Source of the DNA: CAZZBK01 sp964652155
Lineage (GTDB): Bacteria; Planctomycetota; Planctomycetia; Pirellulales; PNKZ01
Direction: 5' to 3'
Assembly (NCBI GenBank): GCA_964652155.1
Contig: CAZZBK010000159.1
Coordinates: 1-11,698 of the forward strand
DNA: 11,698 nucleotides
In this document: positions 1-7,800 of the stretch, piece by piece
Position numbering within the stretch: position 1 is the first letter of the stretch
Layout: each line of letters starts with the position of its first letter
Program-made: the position numbers and the translations under genes
Notes under the pieces: model-generated
Databases searched by the model: none
Told to the model about the DNA's origin: nothing
Seen by the model: only the letters and a program-made list of their open reading frames with translations

Positions 1-2
1 CC

Positions 3-3000
3 AACAGCGGCGTCGATACCTCGTCGGTGCAGACGTTCACGATCAACGTGACGGCCGTCAACGACGCGCCGGGTTTCAGCCGTGGCGCCGATCAGGTCAT
101 CAACGAAGATGCGGGGGGACAATCAATCCCACTGTGGGGGACGGCGATCCTCGCAGGCCCCAGCGACGAGAGCGCGCAACAGCTATTCTTCGCCACGAGC
201 AATAACAACACCGGTATGTTTAGCGTGCAGCCGGCGCTCGACGCCGCGGGCTTGCTCACGTACGCACCGGCGTTCCATGCTGTCGGCAGCGCCACGGTCT
301 CGGTTACGCTGCACGACACGGGCGGGACCGCCAGCGGTGGTGTCGACACCTCGGCCACGCAGACATTCACCGTCACCGTGAATCTCGTGAACCATGCCCC
401 AAGTTTTACGCTCGCGGGAAATCAATCGGTCTTGCAAAACGTCGGGGCACAGTCGACCGCCAGTTTTGCATCGAACATTTCACCCGGGCTGAGCAACGAA
501 TCGGCACAAGCCGTGAACTTTATTGTCAGCAGCAACAATTCCAGCCTGTTCAGCGTCCAGCCGACCATCGATGCCAACGGAACGCTCGTATACACCCCTG
601 CGAGCAGCACCTCGGGCTCGGCCCTCGTGAGCGTGCAGGCCCATGACGACGGTGGAACCACATTCGGCGGCGTCGACACCTCGGCCGTGCAGCAATTTGT
701 GATCAACATCACCCCGCTCAGCCAGGCCCCAACGTTCACACTGGGGAGCAACCAGACCGTGCTGGAAAATGCCACCTCACAAACTGCCTCGCCGTTCATC
801 ACGAATATCTCGACGGGCAGCACCGACTCGACACCGTCCATCAACTTTATCGTCAGCAATGACAACTCCAGCTTATTCAGCGTGCAACCGACAATTTCTA
901 GTGGCGGCTCGCTGACTTACACCCCGGCCTCCAATGTCTTCGGAGTCGCGGTCGTAACGGTCCAGTTGCACGTCAACGGGTCAAGCGGCGGCGGATCCGA
1001 CACCTCGGCACCGCAGCAATTCCTGATCAACGTGACGCATGTCAACCAACCACCGTCGTTCACGCTTCTTGGTGGCTTGCAAACGGTGCTGGAGAACGCC
1101 GGACCGCAGTCGGTCAGTGGATTGACCAGCCAGCCGTCGCCCGGCCCCGCGAACGAGTCGACCCAGGCGGTCAATTTCATCGTCAGCAATACGAACAACG
1201 CTTTGTTCAGCGTGCAGCCGACAATTTCCAATAGCGGAGTCCTGACATACACGCCTGAGAGCAACGCCAACGGCACTGCCATCGTCAACGTGCAAATCCA
1301 CGACGATGGCGGCACGGCCAACGGCGGCACCGACACCTCCGTCGCGCAACAATTCTTGATCAGTGTGACGCCCGTTAATCAGCCCCCCTCGTTTAGCTTG
1401 GTAGGCGACTCATCTGCTTGGCAAAACAGCGGCCCACAGTCGATCGCCGCCTTCGCGACCAATATCCTGCCTGGCCCGAGCGACGAGTTGACTCAGTCGG
1501 TCAACTTTACCATCACCCATAGCAACTCAGGCCTATTCAGCGTGCAACCTTCGATTTCGAATTTGGGCGTGCTGACCTTTACTCCCGCGCCCAATGTGGT
1601 TGGCTCAACCGTGATCAGCGTTCAACTCCGCGACAACGGCGGCACCGTCAACGGAGGGAACGACACCTCGGCAACCCAAACCGCGATGCTCCAGGTACTA
1701 CCGATCAACCAGTCCCCCAGCTTTGTGATCGGTGGCAACCTATCCACGTTTGCCAACGCATCATTACAAGACGTGAACCAGTTCGCGACCAATCTCTTAC
1801 CGGGCCCCAGCACCGAATCGAGTCAAACGCTCAACTTCTTCGTCAGCAACAATAATTCCAGCTTGTTCAGCGTGCAGCCGGTGATTGATAGCGCAGGCAA
1901 TCTCACATACATGTCCGCCACAAATAGGGTTGGCGCGGCAACGGTCACGGCTCTGTTGCATGACAGTGGCGGCACGGCTGGCGGAGGCATTGACACATCG
2001 GCCCCGCAATCGTTTGTCATCACCGTTTCTGGCGACAATCAGCCTCCGACGGTTAGCGTCCCCGGAAGTGTGACGACCTCGGAAGACACCTTCGTCTCGA
2101 TCAGTGGCATTGTGGTGAGCGATGTGGACGTCGGCACGGCGAGTGTCTCGGTCACATTGCGGGTTCAACATGGTAGCGTGTCGCTCCCCACGACGGTTGC
2201 CGCCGGGTTAACGAGTGGTCAAGTCAGCGGAAACGGCACCGGAACCCTGACCCTCAGCGCGTCTCTGGCGGCCATCAACAACACGCTTGCCGCGCTCAAC
2301 GGCCTGGGTTATCAAAGCACTCTCAACTACAATGGAACAGACTCCTTGATGGTCCTCATCAATGACCTGGGATATTCCGGATTGGGTGGGCCGCTGACCG
2401 CGACGGACTCCATCGCGATCAATGTGTTACGCAATAACACCGCGCCCCACTTCACGGTCGTGAACGGTTCGACGGTCCAACTGGCCAATACGAATCAGTC
2501 CGACACGGTGACCATCAACCTCAATGGCACCAACTCGTCGTTGACCGTAGACGGCCAGACCTACTCGGCCAGTTCGTTCGCCGGATTAACGACGCTGCTC
2601 ATCGATGGTCGCGATGGCAATACAACGTTCACGCTTAACGGCGACACCAGTTCCGCCGACTCGGTTACGTTCTCCAGTCATGGTTTCACGTGGACGAATC
2701 CTAGCTTGAATCTCTCCATCGTGGGCACCAACCTGCAAACGATGTTTCTGGTCGGGCAGGCCGGCGATAGCGCGACGTTCAGCGGCACCAGTGGCGTCGA
2801 CTTCGGTTACGTGTTCACCGATCATACGCAGCTACAGACGGGCGGTACCGTTAACTACCTCAACGGCTTCGGCACAGTGACGCTGCAATCCGGCGGGGGG
2901 ATCGACACGGTCATCTTCATCGGCTCCAGCGGCAACGACTCGTTCGTCGGCACGCCAACCAGTTGCACGATGAACTCCGGCGGCATGCAAATGCAAGCCG

Positions 3001-3959
3001 ATGGCTTCGCGGCCGTGTACGTCTATGCCGGCAGCGGCGGAACCGACTCCGCCACGCTCAACGACTCGGCGGTCACCGACCAGTTTGGCTGCGTACAAGC
3101 CTACGCCACGCTGCAAAATCCGGGATCGTATTTCTATCAGACGATCGGCTTTGGCTCGTACACGGCCACTTCGTCCGGCGGTAACGACCTGGCCTTTATG
3201 TTCGACTCTCCCGGCATCGACACCTTTACCGGCACATCAACGCAAAGCCGATTCCAAGGTCCGAGCTACGCGGCGACGGTCAACAACTTTGGGCGCGTGT
3301 TCTCGTTCCATGCCTTTGGTGGCAATGACACGGTGCAACTCAACGGCTCCAGCGGCGACGATACCTTCACCGGCCTGCCGCAGTTCAGTGTGTTGACAGG
3401 GCCAGGATATTTTCTTCAAGTCGGGGCCTATGCCACGGTCAATGTCGACGCTTCGCAGGGGGGCACCGACACCGGTTTGCTCTACGGTTCCTCCGGCAAC
3501 GACAGCTTCATCGGGCAACCCTCGCTAAGCACCTGGAGCGGTTCTGGCTACAGTCTCACCTTATCGGCGTTTGACAAGGTTTACGCCGACGCCTCGCAGG
3601 GAGGCAACGACACCGCCACGCTCTACGATTCGTCGGGGGACGACACATTGAGTGTGCTGCCCGATTTCAGTTCGCTCAGCGGTGCCGCGTTCTTCTATCA
3701 GGCAACCAGTTTTCAGCAAATCAATCTACCGGCTCCCGCCGGCGGCAGCGATCAGGCGTTACTCTACGATTCGCCGGGGGACGACACCCTCATTGCCAGC
3801 GGAGCACAGGCCATTCTGCAGTACCCGGCCAGCGTTGTGCCCAGTACCAGAATAACCATTAACAATTACCCTCGTCTCGTCACCTTGAAACTTGCCGGGA
3901 AAGGCACCGACAAAGTCACCCAGGCTGCCATCAACTACGTCTTCCAAAATAACTGGTAG
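3..3959 (+). CDS. Giant secreted repeat protein, 5'-truncated by window edge (cadherin-like plus RTX-like repeats)
   Basis: The frame is open from the left edge. The codons before the first possible start (GTG at 27) already match the repeat consensus (NSGVDTSSVQTFTINVT), so the gene begins upstream and at least 1318 residues are encoded here. Order of parts: six Ig/cadherin-like repeats of about 110 residues (nt 60-2036); a different cadherin-like domain with the 'SEDTFVSISGIVVSDVDVG' opening and a 'LNYNGTDSL' end (nt 2037 to about 2436); a Thr/Asn/Ser-rich transition module (about 2440-2780); then 47-residue repeats built on 'GGNDTATLYDSSGDDTL' (2922 onward). Such architectures are typical of planctomycete extracellular or surface proteins; adhesion or matrix roles are usual guesses, and none is shown here. 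The composition is rich in Ser, Thr, Asn and Gly, with only two cysteines (codons at 2964 and 3090). The C-terminus (ending VFQNNW) has no transmembrane helix, sorting signal or dockerin that I can see. Gene and reading frame are certain; function is unknown. Confidence 0.93.
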   Translation, partial: NSGVDTSSVQTFTINVTAVNDAPGFSRGADQVINEDAGGQSIPLWGTAILAGPSDESAQQLFFATSNNNTGMFSVQPALDAAGLLTYAPAFHAVGSATVSVTLHDTGGTASGGVDTSATQTFTVTVNLVNHAPSFTLAGNQSVLQNVGAQSTASFASNISPGLSNESAQAVNFIVSSNNSSLFSVQPTIDANGTLVYTPASSTSGSALVSVQAHDDGGTTFGGVDTSAVQQFVINITPLSQAPTFTLGSNQTVLENATSQTASPFITNISTGSTDSTPSINFIVSNDNSSLFSVQPTISSGGSLTYTPASNVFGVAVVTVQLHVNGSSGGGSDTSAPQQFLINVTHVNQPPSFTLLGGLQTVLENAGPQSVSGLTSQPSPGPANESTQAVNFIVSNTNNALFSVQPTISNSGVLTYTPESNANGTAIVNVQIHDDGGTANGGTDTSVAQQFLISVTPVNQPPSFSLVGDSSAWQNSGPQSIAAFATNILPGPSDELTQSVNFTITHSNSGLFSVQPSISNLGVLTFTPAPNVVGSTVISVQLRDNGGTVNGGNDTSATQTAMLQVLPINQSPSFVIGGNLSTFANASLQDVNQFATNLLPGPSTESSQTLNFFVSNNNSSLFSVQPVIDSAGNLTYMSATNRVGAATVTALLHDSGGTAGGGIDTSAPQSFVITVSGDNQPPTVSVPGSVTTSEDTFVSISGIVVSDVDVGTASVSVTLRVQHGSVSLPTTVAAGLTSGQVSGNGTGTLTLSASLAAINNTLAALNGLGYQSTLNYNGTDSLMVLINDLGYSGLGGPLTATDSIAINVLRNNTAPHFTVVNGSTVQLANTNQSDTVTINLNGTNSSLTVDGQTYSASSFAGLTTLLIDGRDGNTTFTLNGDTSSADSVTFSSHGFTWTNPSLNLSIVGTNLQTMFLVGQAGDSATFSGTSGVDFGYVFTDHTQLQTGGTVNYLNGFGTVTLQSGGGIDTVIFIGSSGNDSFVGTPTSCTMNSGGMQMQADGFAAVYVYAGSGGTDSATLNDSAVTDQFGCVQAYATLQNPGSYFYQTIGFGSYTATSSGGNDLAFMFDSPGIDTFTGTSTQSRFQGPSYAATVNNFGRVFSFHAFGGNDTVQLNGSSGDDTFTGLPQFSVLTGPGYFLQVGAYATVNVDASQGGTDTGLLYGSSGNDSFIGQPSLSTWSGSGYSLTLSAFDKVYADASQGGNDTATLYDSSGDDTLSVLPDFSSLSGAAFFYQATSFQQINLPAPAGGSDQALLYDSPGDDTLIASGAQAILQYPASVVPSTRITINNYPRLVTLKLAGKGTDKVTQAAINYVFQNNW
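60..2036 (+). repeat. Six tandem ~330-nt repeats encoding ~110-residue Ig/cadherin-like modules
   Basis: Units begin at the 'N-x-[AP]-P-x-F' motif: 60, 390, 720, 1044, 1377 and 1707. The internal motif FSVQP has codons starting at 219, 549, 876, 1206, 1536 and 1866, giving spacings of 330, 327, 330, 330 and 330 nt. Each unit carries the order 'QxVxEN..QS', 'NESxQxVNFIVSNxNSSLFSVQP', 'G.LTYTP', 'V.VQ.HDDGGT..GG.DTS', 'QQF.I.V'. The partial tail before nt 60 shows that at least one more unit precedes the window. The units differ widely at DNA level apart from short shared stretches, so this is an old duplication series rather than a recent expansion. The modules are probably beta-sandwich domains forming a rod. 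Confidence 0.9.
2922..3908 (+). repeat. Seven tandem 141-nt repeats encoding 47-residue RTX-like modules
   Basis: The motif [GD]-S-[SPA]-[GV]-[NDIT]-D-x-[FL] starts at 2922, 3063, 3204, 3345, 3486, 3627 and 3768, so all six intervals are exactly 141 nt (47 codons). Each motif is normally preceded by a 'GG[NT]DTA.L' turn and followed by 'LSG.GY....F..V....S.GG'. A more diverged, one-codon-shorter unit can be traced upstream near 2784 (GTSGVDF), and the array ends in a half-unit (AGKGTDKV, about 3894-3917). The paired Gly/Asp turns resemble RTX calcium-binding nonapeptides but occur as isolated pairs rather than continuous runs. A beta-roll or solenoid that binds calcium is an inference. The second unit (3063) has lost most of the Gly-Asp pattern. 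Confidence 0.9.
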
Positions 3960-4034
3960 GGCGTCGCAACGTGTTTACGCCTGGCTTTGACTCGGTGGCG
4001 ATGGTGCCCTGTGCTCCCAAGACTTGAACACCTT

Positions 4035-4071
4035 GATCGTTGCGATCGTTGAGGTCAGTCATCAAGACCTC
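4035..4071. terminator. Overlapping small hairpins between convergent genes, possible 3'-end structure
   Basis: About 75 nt after the stop of the giant repeat gene lie GATCG-TTG-CGATC (4035-4047) and GAGGTC-N9-GACCTC (4051-4071). An alternative pairing is CTTGAT (4032-4037) with ATCAAG (4061-4066). No T-tract follows on either strand, so a classical intrinsic terminator is not supported; a Rho-dependent or processed 3' end is equally possible. The rest of the 254-nt gap (3960-4213) shows no gene. Confidence 0.25.
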
Positions 4072-4162
4072 CCGCCGCGCGAACGAGCGCTATCACACCG
4101 GCACGAATGGCGAGCAGAAGCATGGGCCAGTCGGCTATATTTTCGTCGAGGCTGATCGACCT

Positions 4163-4184
4163 CTCAGGGCCGCTTACGCCTGAG
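4163..4184 (-). terminator. Stem-loop downstream of the DUF486 gene, candidate terminator
   Basis: CTCAGG (4163-4168) and CCTGAG (4179-4184) form a perfect 6-bp stem around a 10-nt loop, starting 29 nt past the stop of the minus-strand membrane-protein gene. No U-run follows on the minus strand, so termination function is only suggested by its place between two convergent genes. Confidence 0.3.
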
Positions 4185-4213
4185 TCAGAACACCAAGGCT
4201 TCCACGCTGGACA

Positions 4214-4552
4214 TCATTTGGACTCCTGAAATCCTTGCATGAATACGACCGCCAGCAGGATGAGGCCAAAGCCCACGTAGTGGTTCCAGCGCAGTGGCTC
4301 TTTCAAAAACATCATGGAGAACACGCCAAACACCACGAGCGTGATCACCTCTTGGATGATCTTCAACTGCGGGGCAGAAAACTGCCCGTGCCCGATCCGG
4401 TTGGCGGGCACCTGCAAACAATACTCGAAGAAGGCGATCCCCCAACTGGCCAAGATCGCCAGCCAAAGCGACGATTCCTTGTACCGCAAATGCCCGTACC
4501 AGGCGAAGGTCATGAACACATTCGATGCCAACAACAGCAAGACGGTGAGCAT
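4214..4552 (-). CDS. Small DUF486 / DMT-superfamily membrane protein
   Basis: The product is 112 residues, the usual size for the DUF486 (DMT family) of small integral membrane proteins whose substrate is unknown. Diagnostic stretches are SNVFMTFAWYGHLRYK, the block WGIAFFEYCLQVPANRIG, GQFSAPQLKIIQEVITL and KEPLRWNHYVGF. Four hydrophobic segments are visible, with a short charged C-terminus (GFQESK). The start is ATG at 4552 because GAGG (minus strand; 4562-4565 on plus) lies 9 nt upstream and homologues start with a similar MxTxLLLxxSN sequence. A TTG further upstream at 4576 would add eight polar residues and is unlikely. The gene stands alone, convergent with the giant repeat gene and divergent from the amidohydrolase operon, and has no obvious functional tie to either. 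The family call is from recognition of conserved segments; any transport role is inferred from the superfamily only. Confidence 0.92.
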   Translation of the reverse strand: MLTVLLLLASNVFMTFAWYGHLRYKESSLWLAILASWGIAFFEYCLQVPANRIGHGQFSAPQLKIIQEVITLVVFGVFSMMFLKEPLRWNHYVGFGLILLAVVFMQGFQESK

Positions 4553-4631
4553 CGCGCGGCACCTCGAAGAGAGCAATCATTCAAACGTTTCAGCCCCACA
4601 CTGTTTCGTCGGCACGGCTGCTGCAATCGGC

Positions 4632-4658
4632 TTAACTGATTCCATGCTCGCCAGTTAA
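4632..4658. promoter_or_regulatory. Operator-like inverted repeat in the divergent intergenic region
   Basis: TTAACTG (4632-4638) and CAGTTAA (4652-4658) are perfect 7-bp inverted repeats separated by 13 nt, one and a half to two helical turns centre to centre. They lie between the divergent DUF486 and amidohydrolase genes, where a shared regulator could bind. Seven-base repeats at this spacing also arise by chance in a window of this size, so support rests on position only. Confidence 0.22.
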
Positions 4659-4743
4659 CGAGATTGAAATCGGTCCTATTCAGCGTCAGACGGCTAGCCT
4701 AAGCGCAAGCGGTCAGCTATGGTTGGACAGGTTCTTTCGCCCC

Positions 4744-4797
4744 GGTTTGCCCAATCCGCAAACCCCTTACATTCCCTCCGGCTTATTTTTGCGGATT
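4744..4797 (+). promoter_or_regulatory. Leader with two mutually exclusive hairpins ahead of the amidohydrolase operon
   Basis: Hairpin A is GGTTTGC (4744-4750), 7-nt loop, GCAAACC (4758-4764). Hairpin B is AATCCGCAAA (4753-4762) paired with TTTGCGGATT (4788-4797), a perfect 10-bp inverted repeat with a 25-nt loop. The segment GCAAA (4758-4762) belongs to both, so only one can form. The 3' arm of B ends 6 nt before the ATG at 4804 and covers the place of a ribosome binding site. This is the layout of a translational switch, or alternatively a pair of protein operators; no known riboswitch consensus is recognised. No classical Shine-Dalgarno sequence is visible next to this start. Confidence 0.4.
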
Positions 4798-4803
4798 TGC
4801 TCG

Positions 4804-7800
4804 ATGAATTGGCTTCGATTTGGTTTCGTCATTGGGGTGCTGGGTTGTTCCACGTTGCTCGTGGCCGCTCCGCCTCGCACGGCCCCCTCAGACGGGTTGC
4901 GCGACAATCCTCCGTCCACGCACGCCCTCACCGGCGCGCGGTTGGTCATCGGGCCGGGCAAGGTCATCGAGAAGGGAACGATCGTAATACGGGACGGTGC
5001 CATCGTGGCTGCCGGGGCCGAGGTGAACGTCCCTCGCACAGCCCGCGTTTGGGACCTCACCGGCAAGACGATCTATCCGGGCTTGATCGACGCCTACTAC
5101 GAACTCACGGGGACCGACACCGACACCCCCACCGCACACGAGACCGGCTACTGGAACTCCCACGTCGTCCCCCAGCGGCAGGCCGAGCACTGGTACCGCA
5201 ACAAGCCAGACGTGAATCTGAAGCTGCGGCGACAGGGGGTCGGCGCGCGGGTCGTGGCCCCGGCCAACGAGATCATTCGCGGCACGAGCGCCCTGGTGCT
5301 GACCGGTGACACGACCGGCGGGCGGGCGATCGTCAAGGACCGGACCGCGCTGCACATGAAGCTCTGGGCCACCAAGGCCTGGAACGACGACGCTTATCCC
5401 AACTCGCCGATGGGGGCCATGAGCCTCGTGCGGCAAGCATTTTACGACGCCCGTTGGTACAAGCTCGCCTGGAGCGCGTATCGTCAGAAGACCTCGACCG
5501 TGCGTCCCGAGCACAACGAGGCGCTCGAAGTGTTGCAACGGTACCTCGAGCGCGGCGCGCCGGTCGTGATCGACACGCAAGATTGGCTCTACGCGCTGCG
5601 CGCCGATCAAGTGGGTCGTGAGTTCGATTTGAACGTGATCATTCGCGGGTCGGGCGATGAGTACCAGCGAGTCGAGGCGATTCGCGCGACGCAGCGGCCG
5701 GTCATTGTGCCGGTCAACTTCCCCAAAGCTCCGGCCGTCGCCAAGGCCGAGGTGGCTCAAAGCGTTTCGCTCTCTGCGCTGATGCACTGGGACCTAGCCC
5801 CCGAGAACGCCGCGCGGCTGTCCGAGTCGGGTGTAAAAATTGCCTTTACGACGCAGGGATTAAAAGACCCGACCGAGTTTTTGGCCGCTTTGAGAACGTG
5901 TGTCCGACGCGGCCTGAGTGCTGACGCGGCGCTGCGAGCGCTGACCGTCACGCCGGCGGAACTCTTCGGCGTGAGCGAGATGCTCGGCACGATCGAGGCG
6001 GGCAAGATTGCCAACCTGATCGTCACCGACGGCGACCTCTTCGAGAAGACGACGAAGTTGCACGAAACCTGGGTCGATGGCCAGCGATATCTCAACAGTC
6101 TGCCGCCGCTCGTCGACGTGCGCGGCACGTGGCAATTGAAGGTCGAGCGTCCCGACGGCGGCAACGAGTCGCTCGCGCTCAAAGTGAGCGGCGAGAGCGG
6201 CAAGCTTTCGGCCACTATCGAGCGGAACAAAAAATCCATCACCGCCGAGCGCATTGTCCTCGATGGGCAACAGTTGGGGGTGAATTTCAAAGGGGCGTCG
6301 TTCGACTGGGACGGGCTCGTGCAGTTGAGTCTGTCGGTCGAACCGCGCGAGAACAACAAGCTCGCCGCGCTCGGGTATCTGGACCTGCCCAATGGCTCGC
6401 AGCGTGCCGTCACCGCTGAACAGATCGATGTGCCAGCGGTCGACGCCAAGCCCACCGAGGAAGCGAAGAGCGATAAGAAAGCGTCGAGCGACAAGGCTGA
6501 CAAGGAGAAAGCCGACGAGCCGCGTCAGGCGCTGTTCCCGGTCAATTATCCCTTCGGCGAGTTTGGTCGCGCCGAGCACCCGATTCAGAGCGAGGCGGTG
6601 GTCTTTCGCAACGCGACGGTCTGGACCAGCGGCCCGCGCGGCACGCTCAAGAACGCCGACGTGCTCGTCGAGAGCGGCAAGATCACGCGCGTCGGGGTCA
6701 AGCTCAAAGTCCCCGCCGACGCGGTCGAGATCGACTGCCGCGGCAAGCACATCTCGGCCGGGATGATCGACTGCCACTCGCACATCGCCACCGACGGCGG
6801 CGTCAACGAGTCGGGTCAAACCAGCGTCGCCGAGGTGCGCATTGCCGACTTCATCGACGCCACCGACGTCAACATCTACCGCCAACTCGCCGGTGGCATC
6901 ACAGCCTCGCACATTCTGCACGGCTCGGCCAACACGATCGGCGGGCAGTGTCAACTCGTCAAGTTCCGCTGGGGCGCATTGCCCGAAGCGCTCAAGTTTG
7001 TCGGCGCGCCCCCCACGATCAAGTTCGCCTTGGGTGAGAACGTCAAGCAAGCGAACTGGGGAGACAAGTTTCGTACCCGTTACCCACAGACCCGCATGGG
7101 GGTCGAGCAGTTGATTCGCGATTCGTTTCGCGCCGCGGTCGAGTATCGCGGCCGCTGGGTCGAGTATCGATCGACCAAGCGCGGAGCGCCGCCCCGTGTC
7201 GACCTGGAACTCGAGGCCCTGGCCGAGGTCGTCTTCGGACAACGCATCGTCCACTGCCATGCCTATCGGCAGGATGAAATTCTCGCCACGCTCCGCGCCT
7301 TCGAGGACTTTAACGTCCGGCTCGGGACATTCCATCACATCCTCGAGGGCTATAAGGTCGCCGACGCGATGGCCAAGCACGGCGCGCACGGCTCCTCGTT
7401 CTCCGACTGGTGGGCGTACAAGTTCGAGGTCTTCGACGCGATTCCGTACAACGGCGCGGTCATGCACAATGCTGGCGTCGTCGTGTCGTTCAACTCAGAC
7501 GATGCCGAGCTGGGCCGCCGCATGAACCTCGAAGCCGCCAAGGCCGTCAAGTACGGCGGCGTGAGCGAGAACGAAGCGCTCAAGTTCGTCACGCTCAACC
7601 CGGCCAAGCAGCTCGGGGTCGACGATCGCATCGGTTCGATCGACGTGGGTCGGGATGCCGATCTGGTCGTGTGGAGCGGCTCGCCACTGTCGACCTACTC
7701 GCGTTGCGAGCAGACCTGGGTCGATGGCCGACGGTATTTCGATCTTGAAAGCGATCGTCAACTGCGCGACGAGCTGACCACGCGGCGCGCCGCACTCATT

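Noticed and set aside
1..3959. Tandem repeats as a CRISPR array or recent duplication
   Set aside because: The periodicity of 330 and 141 nt lies inside one open frame, with protein-level rather than DNA-level conservation.
4235..4658. Plus-strand frames of 114-134 codons across the DUF486 gene
   Set aside because: They are antisense to the conserved membrane protein. The translations are charged and without family features.
4747..4774. Possible -35/-10 promoter (TTGCCC and TACATT)
   Set aside because: The spacer is only 15 nt and both boxes are weak; the bases are better explained by the inverted repeats.
4723..4803. TTG start at 4723 adding 27 residues to the tandem amidohydrolase
   Set aside because: The extension is not a signal peptide and would bury the clear one that begins at the ATG at 4804.
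4804..4866. Lipoprotein lipobox (VLGC) in the signal peptide of the tandem amidohydrolase
   Set aside because: Leu at -2 is a poor fit and the h-region before the Cys is short. A signal peptidase I site after VAA fits better, though lipidation is not fully excluded.
4888..5787. 299-codon minus-strand open frame
   Set aside because: It lies entirely opposite the first amidohydrolase domain, with His/Arg/Gly-rich composition and no recognisable motif.
5860..7467. 535-codon minus-strand open frame opposite the tandem amidohydrolase gene
   Set aside because: It is antisense to a gene with clear domains. Its Arg/Asp/Leu/Val-rich product shows no family motif, as expected from a GC-rich mirror frame.
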